Positions 1-10,400 of a stretch of 64,000 nt of DNA are shown piece after piece. The stretch's first letter is position 1, and every line of letters starts with the position of its first letter. The position numbers and the translations under genes are program-made. The stretch comes from Ptiloglossa arizonensis. Lineage: Eukaryota > Arthropoda > Insecta > Hymenoptera > Colletidae. The stretch covers positions 62,001-126,000 of the forward strand of contig NW_027478789.1 of assembly GCF_051014685.1 (NCBI RefSeq), given 5' to 3'. Below the pieces are notes generated by a model that was given only the letters and a program-made list of their open reading frames with translations, was not told the DNA's origin and did no database searches.

Positions 1-48
1 ATTGGTCAATCCGTTCGCGAGATATGGCAGTTTGGAGGTAAGAAACGC

Positions 49-61
49 TTGAGAAACTCAA
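49..61. other. Short dyad TTGAG-AAA-CTCAA beside the conserved core
   Basis: The five-base arms TTGAG and CTCAA are exact reverse complements around AAA and are followed directly by AAAATTTT, itself an 8-bp palindrome. Nearly every monomer keeps this arrangement. Exceptions include the CTTGGGAAACTC class (for example near 20865, 32588 and 35038) and the GCTTTAGAAACTC class (near 399, 21569 and 49909). Confidence 0.75.
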
Positions 62-228
62 AATTTTCGCAGTTCTGATGCTCGTCACTAATAACCAGAA
101 CGGCCTAGGGGCAAAGTGCGCATATTGTTGTAATCGGGCGTGTTTCTACTTTCAGATGCAACAGAAATTTTGCGGATTGGTCGATCCGTTCGCGAGATGT
201 GGCAGTTTGGAAGTAAGAAACGCTTGAG
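54..228 (+). repeat. First complete 175-bp monomer (reference phase)
   Basis: This monomer sets the phase used here, starting at the AAACTCAAAATTTTCGC core; the next one spans 229-403. In order it holds the near-invariant core (about monomer positions 1-31), a variable CGAAACGAATAACTAGAAC segment, a CCTAGG site followed by the most variable segment (about 57-70), a CENP-B-box-like motif (about 70-86), a TTTCTACTTTCAGATGCAAC segment, the dyad CGGATTGGTCAATCCG (about 120-135), an NruI-like TCGCGA, the variable GGCAGTTTGGAGGTAAG segment (about 148-164), and a small TTGAG/CTCAA dyad spanning the monomer junction. This copy belongs to the variant class with CGTCACTAAT instead of CGAAACGAAT and has an atypical CATATTG in place of CATACCG. 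Confidence 0.9.
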
Positions 229-297
229 AAACTCAAAATTTTCGCAGTTCTGATGCTCGAAACGAATGACTAGAACGGCCTAGGGGAGAAGTACGCA

Positions 298-314
298 TAC
301 CGTTGTAATCGGGC
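298..314 (+). other. CENP-B-box-like 17-bp motif (representative copy)
   Basis: The sequence TACCGTTGTAATCGGGC matches the mammalian CENP-B box consensus (YTTCGTTGGAARCGGGA) at 12 of 17 positions, and at 7 of the 9 positions usually called essential (nTTCGnnnnAnnCGGGn). The two essential mismatches are the TT, which is AC here. The motif occurs once in almost every monomer at a fixed position, with variants such as TACTGTTG, TACCGATG, or TAATAGGGC replacing TAATCGGGC. I saw no copy that restores TTCG. CENP-B binds such boxes in mammalian alpha and minor satellite; outside mammals the protein may be absent, and the match could be chance. Binding is inference. Confidence 0.45.
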
Positions 315-347
315 GAGCTTCTACTTTCAGATGCAACAGAAATTTTG

Positions 348-363
348 CGGATTGATCAATCCG
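348..363. other. Perfect 16-bp palindrome in the satellite monomer
   Basis: CGGATTGATCAATCCG equals its own reverse complement over all 16 bases. It arises in monomers with GATTGATCAATCC; the commoner form CGGATTGGTCAATCCG keeps two 7-bp arms around a GT centre. Perfect copies recur among others at 522-537 and near 3146, 6292, 8044, 10843, 27465, 37088 and 50555. A third class (GGTCGATCC) breaks the inner pair. Dyads are a reported feature of centromeric satellites, especially those without CENP-B boxes; a role here is inference. Confidence 0.85.
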
Positions 364-403
364 TTCGCGAGATATGGCAGTTTGGATATAAGGAACGCTT
401 TAG

Positions 404-577
404 AAACTCAAAATTTTCGCAGTTCTGATGCTCGAAACGAATGACTAGAACCGCCTAGGGGAAAAGTGCGCATACCGTTGTAATCGGGCGAGTTCTACTT
501 TCAGATGCAACAGAAATTTTGCGGATTGATCAATCCGTTCGCGAGATATGGCAGTTTGGAGATAAGAAACGCTTGAG
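404..577 (+). repeat. 174-bp monomer variant (one T lost), a diagnostic HOR marker
   Basis: This monomer reads GGGCGAGTTCTAC where most read GGGCGAGTTTCTAC, so it is 174 bp long. The same deletion recurs near 3115, 6265, 10810, 14148, 17637, 21836, 23583, 27431, 33380, 35830, 40030, 45454 and 50526. In each of these the monomer also carries ACTAGAACCGCC upstream, so it descends from one ancestral variant that spread by block duplication. Its recurrence explains why several block lengths are one base short of a multiple of 175 (3,499, 2,449, 5,424). Confidence 0.88.
522..537. other. Second perfect 16-bp palindrome copy
   Basis: This copy has the same CGGATTGATCAATCCG sequence as 348-363, two monomer starts downstream of it allowing for the intervening 174-bp monomer. 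It shows that the perfect form is inherited within a monomer class and is not a single chance mutation. Confidence 0.85.
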
Positions 578-609
578 AAACTCAAAATTTTCGCAGTTCT
601 GATGCTCGA

Positions 610-1855
610 AACGAATAACTAGAACCGCCTAGGGGAAAAGTGCGCATACCGTTGTAATCGGGCAAGTTTCTACCTTCAAATGCAACAGAAATTTTGCGGA
701 TTGGTCAATCCGTTCGCGAGATATGGTATTTTGGAGGTAAGAAACGCTTGAGAAACTCAAAATTTTCGCAGTTCTGATGCTCGAAACGAATAACTGGAAC
801 GGCCTAGGGGAAAACTACACATACCGTTGTAATCGGGCGAGTTTCTACTTTCAGATGCAACAGAAATTTTGCGGATTGGTCGATCCGTTCGCGAGATGTG
901 GCAGTTTGGAATTAAGAAACGCTTGAGAAACTCAAAATTTTCGCAGTTCTGATGCTCGAAACGAATAACTAGAACGGCCTAGGGGAAAAGTGCGCATACC
1001 GTTGTAATCGGGCGAGTTTCTACTTTCAAATGCAACAAAAATTTTGCGGATTGGTCAATCCGTTCGCGAGATGTGGCAGTTTGGAATTAAGAAACGCTTG
1101 AGAAACTCAAAATTTTCGCAGTTCTGATGCTCGAAACGAATAACTAGAACGGCCTAGCGGAAAACTACACCTACCGTTGTAATAGGGCGTGTTTCTACTT
1201 TCAGATGCAACAGAAATTTTGCGGATTGGTCGATCCGTTCGCGAGATATGGCAGTTTGGACGTAAGAAACGCTTGAGAAACTCAAAATTTTCGCAGTTCT
1301 GATGCTCGACACGAATAACTAGAAACGCCTAGGGGAAAAGTGCGCATACCGTTGTAATCGGGCAAGTTTCTACTTTCAAATGCAACAGAAATTTTGCGGA
1401 TTGGTCAATCCGTTCGCGAGATATGGTATTTTGGAGGTAAGAAACGCTTGAGAAACTCAAAATTTTCGCAGTTCTGATGCTCGAAACGAATAACTGGAAC
1501 GGCCTAGGGGAAAACTACACATACCGTTGTAATCGGGCGAGTTTCTACTTTCAGATGCAACAGAAATTTTGCGGATTGGTCGATCCGTTCGCGAGATGTG
1601 GCAGTTTGGAATTAAGAAACGCTTGAGAAACTCAAAATTTTCGCAGTTCTGATGCTCGAAACGAATAACTAGAACGGCCTAGGGGAAAAGTGCGCATACC
1701 GTTGTAATCGGGCGAGTTTCTACTTTCAAATGCAACAAAAATTTTGCGGATTGGTCAATCCGTTCGCGAGATGTGGCAGTTTGGAATTAAGAAACGCTTG
1801 AGAAACTCAAAATTTTCGCAGTTCTGATGCTCGAAACGAATAACTAGAACGGCCT
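610..1855 (+). repeat. 4-monomer (700-bp) tandem duplication
   Basis: Sequence from about 630 to 1155 reappears from about 1330 to 1855 at an offset of exactly 700 bp, with one difference noticed by eye (TACCTTC versus TACTTTC). The marker variant ATATGGTATTTTGG occurs at 721 and 1421. The monomer starting near 1144, which carries CCTAGCGG and TAATAGGG, lies between the two copies and is not repeated at the end of the second. The same 4-monomer grouping reappears near 21.9-23.2 kb. Confidence 0.82.
697..712. other. Common imperfect dyad form (7-bp arms, GT centre)
   Basis: CGGATTG and CAATCCG are exact reverse complements separated by GT. This is the majority state of the element in the array. 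Monomers reading GGTCGATCC instead lose one arm base and are usually linked to the GATGTGG variant just downstream. Confidence 0.85.
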
Positions 1856-4800
1856 AGGGGAAAAGTGCGCATACCGTTGTAATCGGGCGAGTTTCTACTT
1901 TCAAATGCAACAGAAATTTTGCGGATTGGTCAATCCGTTCGCGAGATAGGGCAGTTTGGAGGTAAGAAACGCTTGAGAAACTCAAAATTTTCGCAGTTCT
2001 GATGCTCGAAACGAATGACTAGAACGGCCTAGGGGAGAAGTACGCATACCGTTGTAATCGGGCGAGTTTCTACTTTCAGATGCAACAGAAATTATGCGGA
2101 TTTGTCAATCCGTTCGAGAGATATGGCAGTTTGGAGGTAAGAAACGCTTGAGAAACTCAAAATTTTCGCAGTTCTGATGCTCGAAACGAATAACTGGAAC
2201 GGCCTAGGGGAAAAGTACGCATACCGATGTAATCGGGCGAATTTCTACTTTCAGATGCAACAGAAATTATGCGGATTGGTCAATCCGTTCGCCAGATATG
2301 GCTGTTTGGATGTAAGAAACGCTTGAGAAACTCAAAATTTTCGCAGTTCTGATGCTCGAAACGAATAACTAGAACGGCCTAGGGGAAAAGTGCGCATACC
2401 GTTGTAATCGGTCGAGTTTCTACTTTCAAGTGCAACCGAAATTTTGCGGATTGGTCAATCCGTTCGCGAGATATGGCAGTTTGGTGGTAAGAAACGCTTG
2501 AGAAACTCAAAATTTTCGCAGTTCTGATGCTCGAAACGAATAACTGGAACGGCCTAGGGGAAAACTACACATACCGTTGTAATCGGGCGAGTCTCTACTT
2601 TCAGATGCAACAGAAATTTTGCGGATTGGTCAATCCGTTCGCGAGATATGGCAGTTTGGGGGTAAGAAACGCTTGAGAAACTCAAAATTTTCGCAGTTCT
2701 GATGCTCGTCACTAATAACCAGAACGGCCTAGGGGCAAAGTGCGCATACCGTTGTAATCGGGCGTGTTTCTACTTTCAGATGCAACAGAAATTTTGCGGA
2801 TTGGTCGATCCGTTCGCGAGATGTGGCAGTTTGGAAGTAAGAAACGCTTGAGAAACTCAAAATTTTCGCAGTTCTGATGCTCGAAACGAATGACTAGAAC
2901 GGCCTAGGGGAGAAGTACGCATACCGTTGTAATCGGGCGAGCTTCTACTTTCAGATGCAACAGAAATTATGCGGATTGGTCAATCCGTTCGCGAGATATG
3001 GCAGTTTGGAGGTCAGAAACGCTTGAGAAACTCAAAATTTTCGCAGTTCTGATGCTCGAAACGAATGACTAGAACCGCCTAGGGGAAAAGTGCGCATACC
3101 GTTGTAATCGGGCGAGTTCTACTTTCAGATGCAACAGAAATTTTGCGGATTGATCAATCCGTTCGCGAGATATGGCAGTTTGGAAGTAAGAAACGCTTGA
3201 GAAACTCAAAATTTTCGCAGTTCTGATGTTCGTCACTAATAACCAGAACGTCCTAGGGGCCAAGTGCGCATACCGTTGTAATCGGGCGAGTTTCTACTTT
3301 CAGATGCAACAGAAATTTTGCGGATTGGTCGATCCGTTCGCGAGATGTGGCAGTTTGGATGTAAGAAACGCTTGAGAAACTCAAAATTTTCGCAGTTCTG
3401 ATGCTCGAAACGAATAACTAGAACGGCCTAGGGGAAAACTACACCAACCGTTGTAATCGGGCGAGTTTCTACTTTCAGATGCAACAGAAATTTTGGGGAT
3501 TGATCAATCCGTTCGCGAGATATGGCAGTTTGGAGATAAGAAACGCTTGAGAAACTCAAAATTTTCGCAGTTCTGATGCTCGAAACGAATGACTAGAACG
3601 GCCTAGGGGAGAAGTACGCATACCGTTGTAATCGGGCGAGTTTCTACTTTCAGATGCAACAGAAATTATGCGGATTGGTCAATCCGTTCGAGAGATATGG
3701 CAGTTTGGAGGTAAGAAACGCTTGAGAAACTCAAAATTTTCGCAGTTCTGATGCTCGAAACAAATAACTGCCAAGGCCTAGGGGAAAACTACACATACTG
3801 TTGTAATCGGGCGCGTTTCTACTTTCAAATGCAACAGAAATTATGCGGATTGGTCAATCCGTTCGCGAGATATGGCAGTTTGGAGGTAAGAAACGCTTGA
3901 GAAACTCAAAATTTTCGCAGTTCTGATGCTCGAAACGAATAACTGGAACGGCCTAGGGGAAAACTACACATACCGTTGTTATCGGGCGAGTTTCTACTTT
4001 CAGATGCAACAGAAATTTTGCGGATTGGTCAATCCGTTCGCGAGATGTGGCAGTTTTAAGGTAAGAAACGCTTGAGAAACTCAAAATTTTCGCAGTTCTG
4101 ATGCTCGAAACGAATGACTAGAACGGCCAAGGGGAGAAGTACGCATACCGTTGTAATCGGGCGAGTTTCTACTTTCAGATGCAACAGAAATTTTGCGGAT
4201 TGATCATTCCGTTCGCGAGATATGGCAGTTTGGATATAAGGAACGCTTTGGAAACTCAAAATTTTCGCAGTTCTGATGCTCGAAACGAATAACTGGAACG
4301 GTCTAGGGGAAAACTACACATACCGTTGTAATCGGGCGAGTTTCTACTTTCAGATGCAACAGAAATTTTGCGGATTGGTCAATCCGTACGCGAGATATGG
4401 CAGTTTGGAGGTAAGAAACGCTTGAGAAACTCAAAATTTTCGCAGTTCTGATGCTCGACACGAATAACTAGAACGGCCTAGGGGAAAACTACACCTACCG
4501 TTGTAATCGGGCGAGTTTCTACTTTAAGATGCAACAGAAATTTTGCGGATTGGTCAATCCGTTCGCGAGATATGGCAGTTTGGAGGTAAGAAACGCTTGA
4601 GAAACTCAAAATTTTCGCAGTTCTGATGCTCGAAACGAATAACTAGAACGGCCTAGCGGAAAACTACACCTACCGTTGTAATAGGGCGTGTTTCTACTTT
4701 CAGATGCAACAGAAATTTTGCAGATTGGTCGATCCGTTCGCGAGATATGGCAGTTTGGACGTAAGAAACGCTTGAGAAACTCAAAATTTTCGCAGTTCGG

Positions 4801-7402
4801 ATGCTCGACACGAATAACTAGAACGGCCTAGGGGCAAAGTTCGCACACCGTTGTAATCGGGCGAGTTTCTACTTTCAGATGCAACAGAAATTTTGCCGAT
4901 TGGTCGATCCGTTCGCGAGATGTGGCAGTTTGGAAGTAAGAAACGCTTGAGAAACTGAAAATTTTCGCAGTTCTGATGCTCGAAACGAATAACTAGAACG
5001 GCCTAGGGGCAAAGTTCGCACACCGTTGTAATCGGGCGAGTTTCTACTTTCAGATGCAACAGAAATTTTGCGGATTGGTCGATCCGTTCGCGAGATATGG
5101 CAGTTTGGACGTAAGAAACGCTTGAGAAACTCAAAATTTTCGCAGTTCTGATGCTCGACACGAATAACTAGAACGGCCTAGGGGCAAAGTGCGCATACCG
5201 TTGTAATCGGGCGAGTTTCTACTTTCAAATGCAACAGAAATTTTGCGGATTGGTCAATACGTTCGCGAGATATGGCAGTTTGGAGGTAAGAAACGCTTGA
5301 GAAACTCAAAATTTTCGCAGTTCTGATGCTCGAAACGAATAACTGGAACGGCCTAGGGGAATACTACACATACCGTTGTAATCGGGCGAGTCTCTACTTT
5401 CAGATGCAACAGAAATTTTGCGGATTGTTCAATCCGTTCGCGAGATATAACAGTTTGGAGGTAAGAAACGCTTGAGAAACTCAAAATTTTCGCAGTTCTG
5501 ATGCTCGACACTAATAACCAGAACGGCCTAGGGGCAAAGTGCGCATACCGTTGTAATCGGGCGAGTTTCTACTTTCAGATGCAACAGAAATTTTGCGAAT
5601 TGGTCGATCCGTTCGCGAGATGTGGCAGTTTGGAAGTAAGAAACGCTTGAGAAACTCAAAATTTTCGCAGTTCTGATGCTCGAAACGAATAACTAGAACG
5701 GCCTAGGGGACAACTACACCAACCGTTGTAATCGGGCGAGTTTCTACTTTCAGATGCAACAGAAATTTTGCGGATTGGTCAATCCGTTCGCGAGATATGG
5801 CAGTTTGGAGGTAAGAAACGCTTGAGAAACTCAAAATTTTCGCAGTTCTGATGCTCGAAACGAATGACTTGAACGGCCTAGGGGAGAAGTACGCATACCA
5901 TTGTAATCGGGCGAGTTTCTACTTTCAGATGCAACAGAAATTATGCGGATTGGTCAATCCGTTCGAGAGATATGGCAGTTTGGAGGTAAGAAACGCTTGA
6001 GAAACTCAAAATTTTCGCAGTTCTGATGCTCGAAACGAATGACTAGAACGGCCTAGGGGAGAAGTACGCATACCGTTGTAATCGGGCGAGCTTCTACTTT
6101 CAGATGCAACAGAAATTATGCGGATTGGTCAATCCGTTCGCGAGATATGGCAGTTTGGAGGTCAGAAACGCTTGAGAAACTCAAAATTTTCGCAGTTCTG
6201 ATGCTCGAAACGAATGACTAGAACCGCCTAGGGGAAAAGTGCGCATACCGTTGTAATCGGGCGAGTTCTACTTTCAGATGCAACAGAAATTTTGCGGATT
6301 GATCAATCCGTTCGCGAGATATGGCAGTTTGGAGATAAGAAACGTTTGAGAAACTCAAAATTTTCGCAGTTCTGATGCTCGAAACGAATAACTAGAACCG
6401 CCTAGGGGAAAAGTGCGCATACCGTTGTAATCGGGCGAGTTTCTACTTTCAAATGCAACAGAAATTTTGCGGATTGGTCAATACGTTCGCGAGATATGGC
6501 AGTTTGGAGGTAAGAAACGCTTGAGAAACTCAAAATTTTCGCAGTTCTGATGCTCGAAACGAATAACTGGAACGGCCTAGGGGAAAACTACATATACCGT
6601 TGTAATCGGGCGAGTCTCTACTTTCAGATGCAACAGAAATTTTGCGGATTGGTCAATCCGTTCGCGAGATATGGCAGTTTGGAAGTAAGAAACGCTTGAG
6701 AAACTCAAAATTTTCGCAGTTCTGATGTTCGTCACTAATAACCAGAACGGCCTAGGGGCCAAGTGCGCATACCGTTGTAATCGGGCGAGTTTCTACTTTC
6801 AGATGCAACAGAAATTTTGCGGATTGGTCGATCCGTTCGCGAGATGTGGCAGTTTGGATGTAAGAAACGCTTGAGAAACTCAAAATTTTCGCAGTTCTGA
6901 TGCTCGAAACGAATAACTAGAACGGCCTAGGGGAAAACTACACCAACCGTTGTAATCGGGCGAGTTTCTACTTTCAGATGCAACAGAAATTTTGCGGATT
7001 GGTCAATCCGTTCGCGAGATATGGCAGTTTGGAGGTAAGAAACGCTTGAGAAACTCAAAATTTTCGCAGTTCTGATGCTCGAAATGAATAACTGGAACGG
7101 CCTAGGGGAAACTACACATACCGTTGTTATCGGGCGAGTTTCTACTTTCAGATGCAACAGAAATTTTGCGGATTGGTCAATCCGTTCGCGAGATGTGGCA
7201 GTTTTAAGGTAAGAAACGCTTGAGAAACTCAAAATTTTCGCAGTTCTGATGCTCGAAACGAATGACTAGAACGGCCAAGGGGAGAAGTACGCATACCGTT
7301 GTAATCGGGCGAGTTTCTACTTTCAGATGCAACAGAAATTTTGCGGATTGATCATTCCGTTCGCGAGATATGGCAGTTTGGATATAAGGAACGCTTTGGA
7401 AA
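1105..7402 (+). repeat. Large repeat block A (36 monomers, about 6.3 kb)
   Basis: Sequence from 1144 onward is repeated from 7441 onward (offset 6,297 bp); the matching start lies somewhere between about 1105 and 1140. The two blocks stay collinear, but the offset grows stepwise to 7,697, 7,872 and 8,223 bp as block B gains extra whole monomers. Block A therefore lacks 11 monomers present in block B: eight near 2.9 kb, one near 3.47 kb and two near 7.08 kb. Each step is a whole number of monomers, as expected from unequal exchange. Confidence 0.8.
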
Positions 7403-10400
7403 CTCAAAATTTTCGCAGTTCTGATGCTCGAAACGAATAACTAGAACGGCCTAGCGGAAAACTACACCTACCGTTGTAATAGGGCGTGTTTCTACTTTCA
7501 GATGCAACAGAAATTTTGCGGATTGGTCGATCCGTTCGCGAGATATGGCAGTTTGGACGTAAGAAACGCTTGAGAAACTCAAAATTTTCGCAGTTCTGAT
7601 GCTCGACACGAATAACTAGAAACGCCTAGGGGAAAAGTGCGCATACCGTTGTAATCGGGCAAGTTTCTACTTTCAAATGCAACAGAAATTTTGCGGATTG
7701 GTCAATCCGTTCGCGAGATATGGTATTTTGGAGGTAAGAAACGCTTGAGAAACTCAAAATTTTCGCAGTTCTGATGCTCGAAACGAATAACTGGAACGGC
7801 CTAGGGGAAAACTACACATACCGTTGTAATCGGGCGAGTTTCTACTTTCAGATGCAACAGAAATTTTGCGGATTGGTCGATCCGTTCGCGAGATGTGGCA
7901 GTTTGGAATTAAGAAACGCTTGAGAAACTCAAAATTTTCGCAGTTCTGATGCTCGAAACGAATAACTAGAACGGCCTAGGGGAAAAGTGCGCATACCGTT
8001 GTAATCGGGCGAGTTTCTACTTTCAAATGCAACAAAAATTTTGCGGATTGATCAATCCGTTCGCGAGATGTGGCAGTTTGGAATTAAGAAACGCTTGAGA
8101 AACTCAAAATTTTCGCAGTTCTGATGCTCGAAACGAATAACTAGAACGGCCTAGGGGAAAAGTGCGCATACCGTTGTAATCGGGCGAGTTTCTACTTTCA
8201 AATGCAACAGAAATTTTGCGGATTGGTCAATCCGTTCGCGAGATAGGGCAGTTTGGAGGTAAGAAACGCTTGAGAAACTCAAAATTTTCGCAGTTCTGAT
8301 GCTCGAAACGAATGACTAGAACGGCCTAGGGGAGAAGTACGCATACCGTTGTAATCGGGCGAGTTTCTACTTTCAGATGCAACAGAAATTATGCGGATTT
8401 GTCAATCCGTTCGAGAGATATGGCAGTTTGGAGGTAAGAAACGCTTGAGAAACTCAAAATTTTCGCAGTTCTGATGCTCGAAACGAATAACTGGAACGGC
8501 CTAGGGGAAAAGTACGCATACCGATGTAATCGGGCGAATTTCTACTTTCAGATGCAACAGAAATTATGCGGATTGGTCAATCCGTTCGCCAGATATGGCT
8601 GTTTGGATGTAAGAAACGCTTGAGAAACTCAAAATTTTCGCAGTTCTGATGCTCGAAACGAATAACTAGAACGGCCTAGGGGAAAAGTGCGCATACCGTT
8701 GTAATCGGTCGAGTTTCTACTTTCAAGTGCAACCGAAATTTTGCGGATTGATCAATCCGTTCGCGAGATGTGGCAGTTTGGTGGTAAGAAACGCTTGAGA
8801 AACTCAAAATTTTCGCAGTTCTGATGCTCGAAACGAATAACTGGAACGGCCTAGGGGAAAACTACACATACCGTTGTAATCGGGCGAGTCTCTACTTTCA
8901 GATGCAACAGAAATTTTGCGGATTGGTCAATCCGTTCGCGAGATATGGCAGTTTGGGGGTAAGAAACGCCTGAGAAACTCAAAATTTTCGCAGTTCTGAT
9001 GCTCGTCACTAATAACCAGAACGGCCTAGGGGCAAAGTGCGCATACCGTTGTAATCGGGCGTGTTTCTACTTTCAGATGCAACAGAAATTTTGCGGATTG
9101 GTCGATCCGTTCGCGAGATGTGGCAGTTTGGAAGTAAGAAACGCTTGAGAAACTCAAAATTTTCGCAGTTCTGATGCTCGAAACGAATAACTGGAACGGC
9201 CTAGGGGAAAACTACACATACCGTTGTAATCGGGCGAGTTTCTACTTTCAGATGCAACAGAAATTTTGCGGATTGGTCGATCCGTTCGCGAGATGTGGCA
9301 GTTTGGAATTAAGAAACGCTTGAGAAACTCAAAATTTTCGCAGTTCTGATGCTCGAAACGAATAACTAGAACGGCCTAGGGGAAAAGTGCGCATACCGTT
9401 GTAATCGGGCGAGTTTCTACTTTCAAATGCAACAAAAATTTTGCGGATTGATCAATCCGTTCGCGAGATGTGGCAGTTTGGAATTAAGAAACGCTTGAGA
9501 AACTCAAAATTTTCGCAGTTCTGATGCTCGAAACGAATAACTAGAACGGCCTAGGGGAAAAGTGCGCATACCGTTGTAATCGGGCGAGTTTCTACTTTCA
9601 AATGCAACAGAAATTTTGCGGATTGGTCAATCCGTTCGCGAGATAGGGCAGTTTGGAGGTAAGAAACGCTTGAGAAACTCAAAATTTTCGCAGTTCTGAT
9701 GCTCGAAACGAATGACTAGAACGGCCTAGGGGAGAAGTACGCATACCGTTGTAATCGGGCGAGTTTCTACTTTCAGATGCAACAGAAATTATGCGGATTT
9801 GTCAATCCGTTCGAGAGATATGGCAGTTTGGAGGTAAGAAACGCTTGAGAAACTCAAAATTTTCGCAGTTCTGATGCTCGAAACGAATAACTGGAACGGC
9901 CTAGGGGAAAAGTACGCATACCGATGTAATCGGGCGAATTTCTACTTTCAGATGCAACAGAAATTATGCGGATTGGTCAATCCGTTCGCCAGATATGGCT
10001 GTTTGGATGTAAGAAACGCTTGAGAAACTCAAAATTTTCGCAGTTCTGATGCTCGAAACGAATAACTAGAACGGCCTAGGGGAAAAGTGCGCATACCGTT
10101 GTAATCGGTCGAGTTTCTACTTTCAAGTGCAACCGAAATTTTGCGGATTGGTCAATCCGTTCGCGAGATATGGCAGTTTGGTGGTAAGAAACGCTTGAGA
10201 AACTCAAAATTTTCGCAGTTCTGATGCTCGAAACGAATAACTGGAACGGCCTAGGGGAAAACTACACATACCGTTGTAATCGGGCGAGTCTCTACTTTCA
10301 GATGCAACAGAAATTTTGCGGATTGGTCAATCCGTTCGCGAGATATGGCAGTTTGGGGGTAAGAAACGCTTGAGAAACTCAAAATTTTCGCAGTTCTGAT

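Noticed and set aside
1..400. tRNA-derived SINE or Pol III promoter (TGGCAGTTTGG as A box, CGTTCGCGAGA as B box)
   Set aside because: Matches to the box consensus are weak, and from an A-like site the next B-like site is about 160 bp away, too far for a normal tRNA-type promoter. There is no A-rich tail or target-site duplication.
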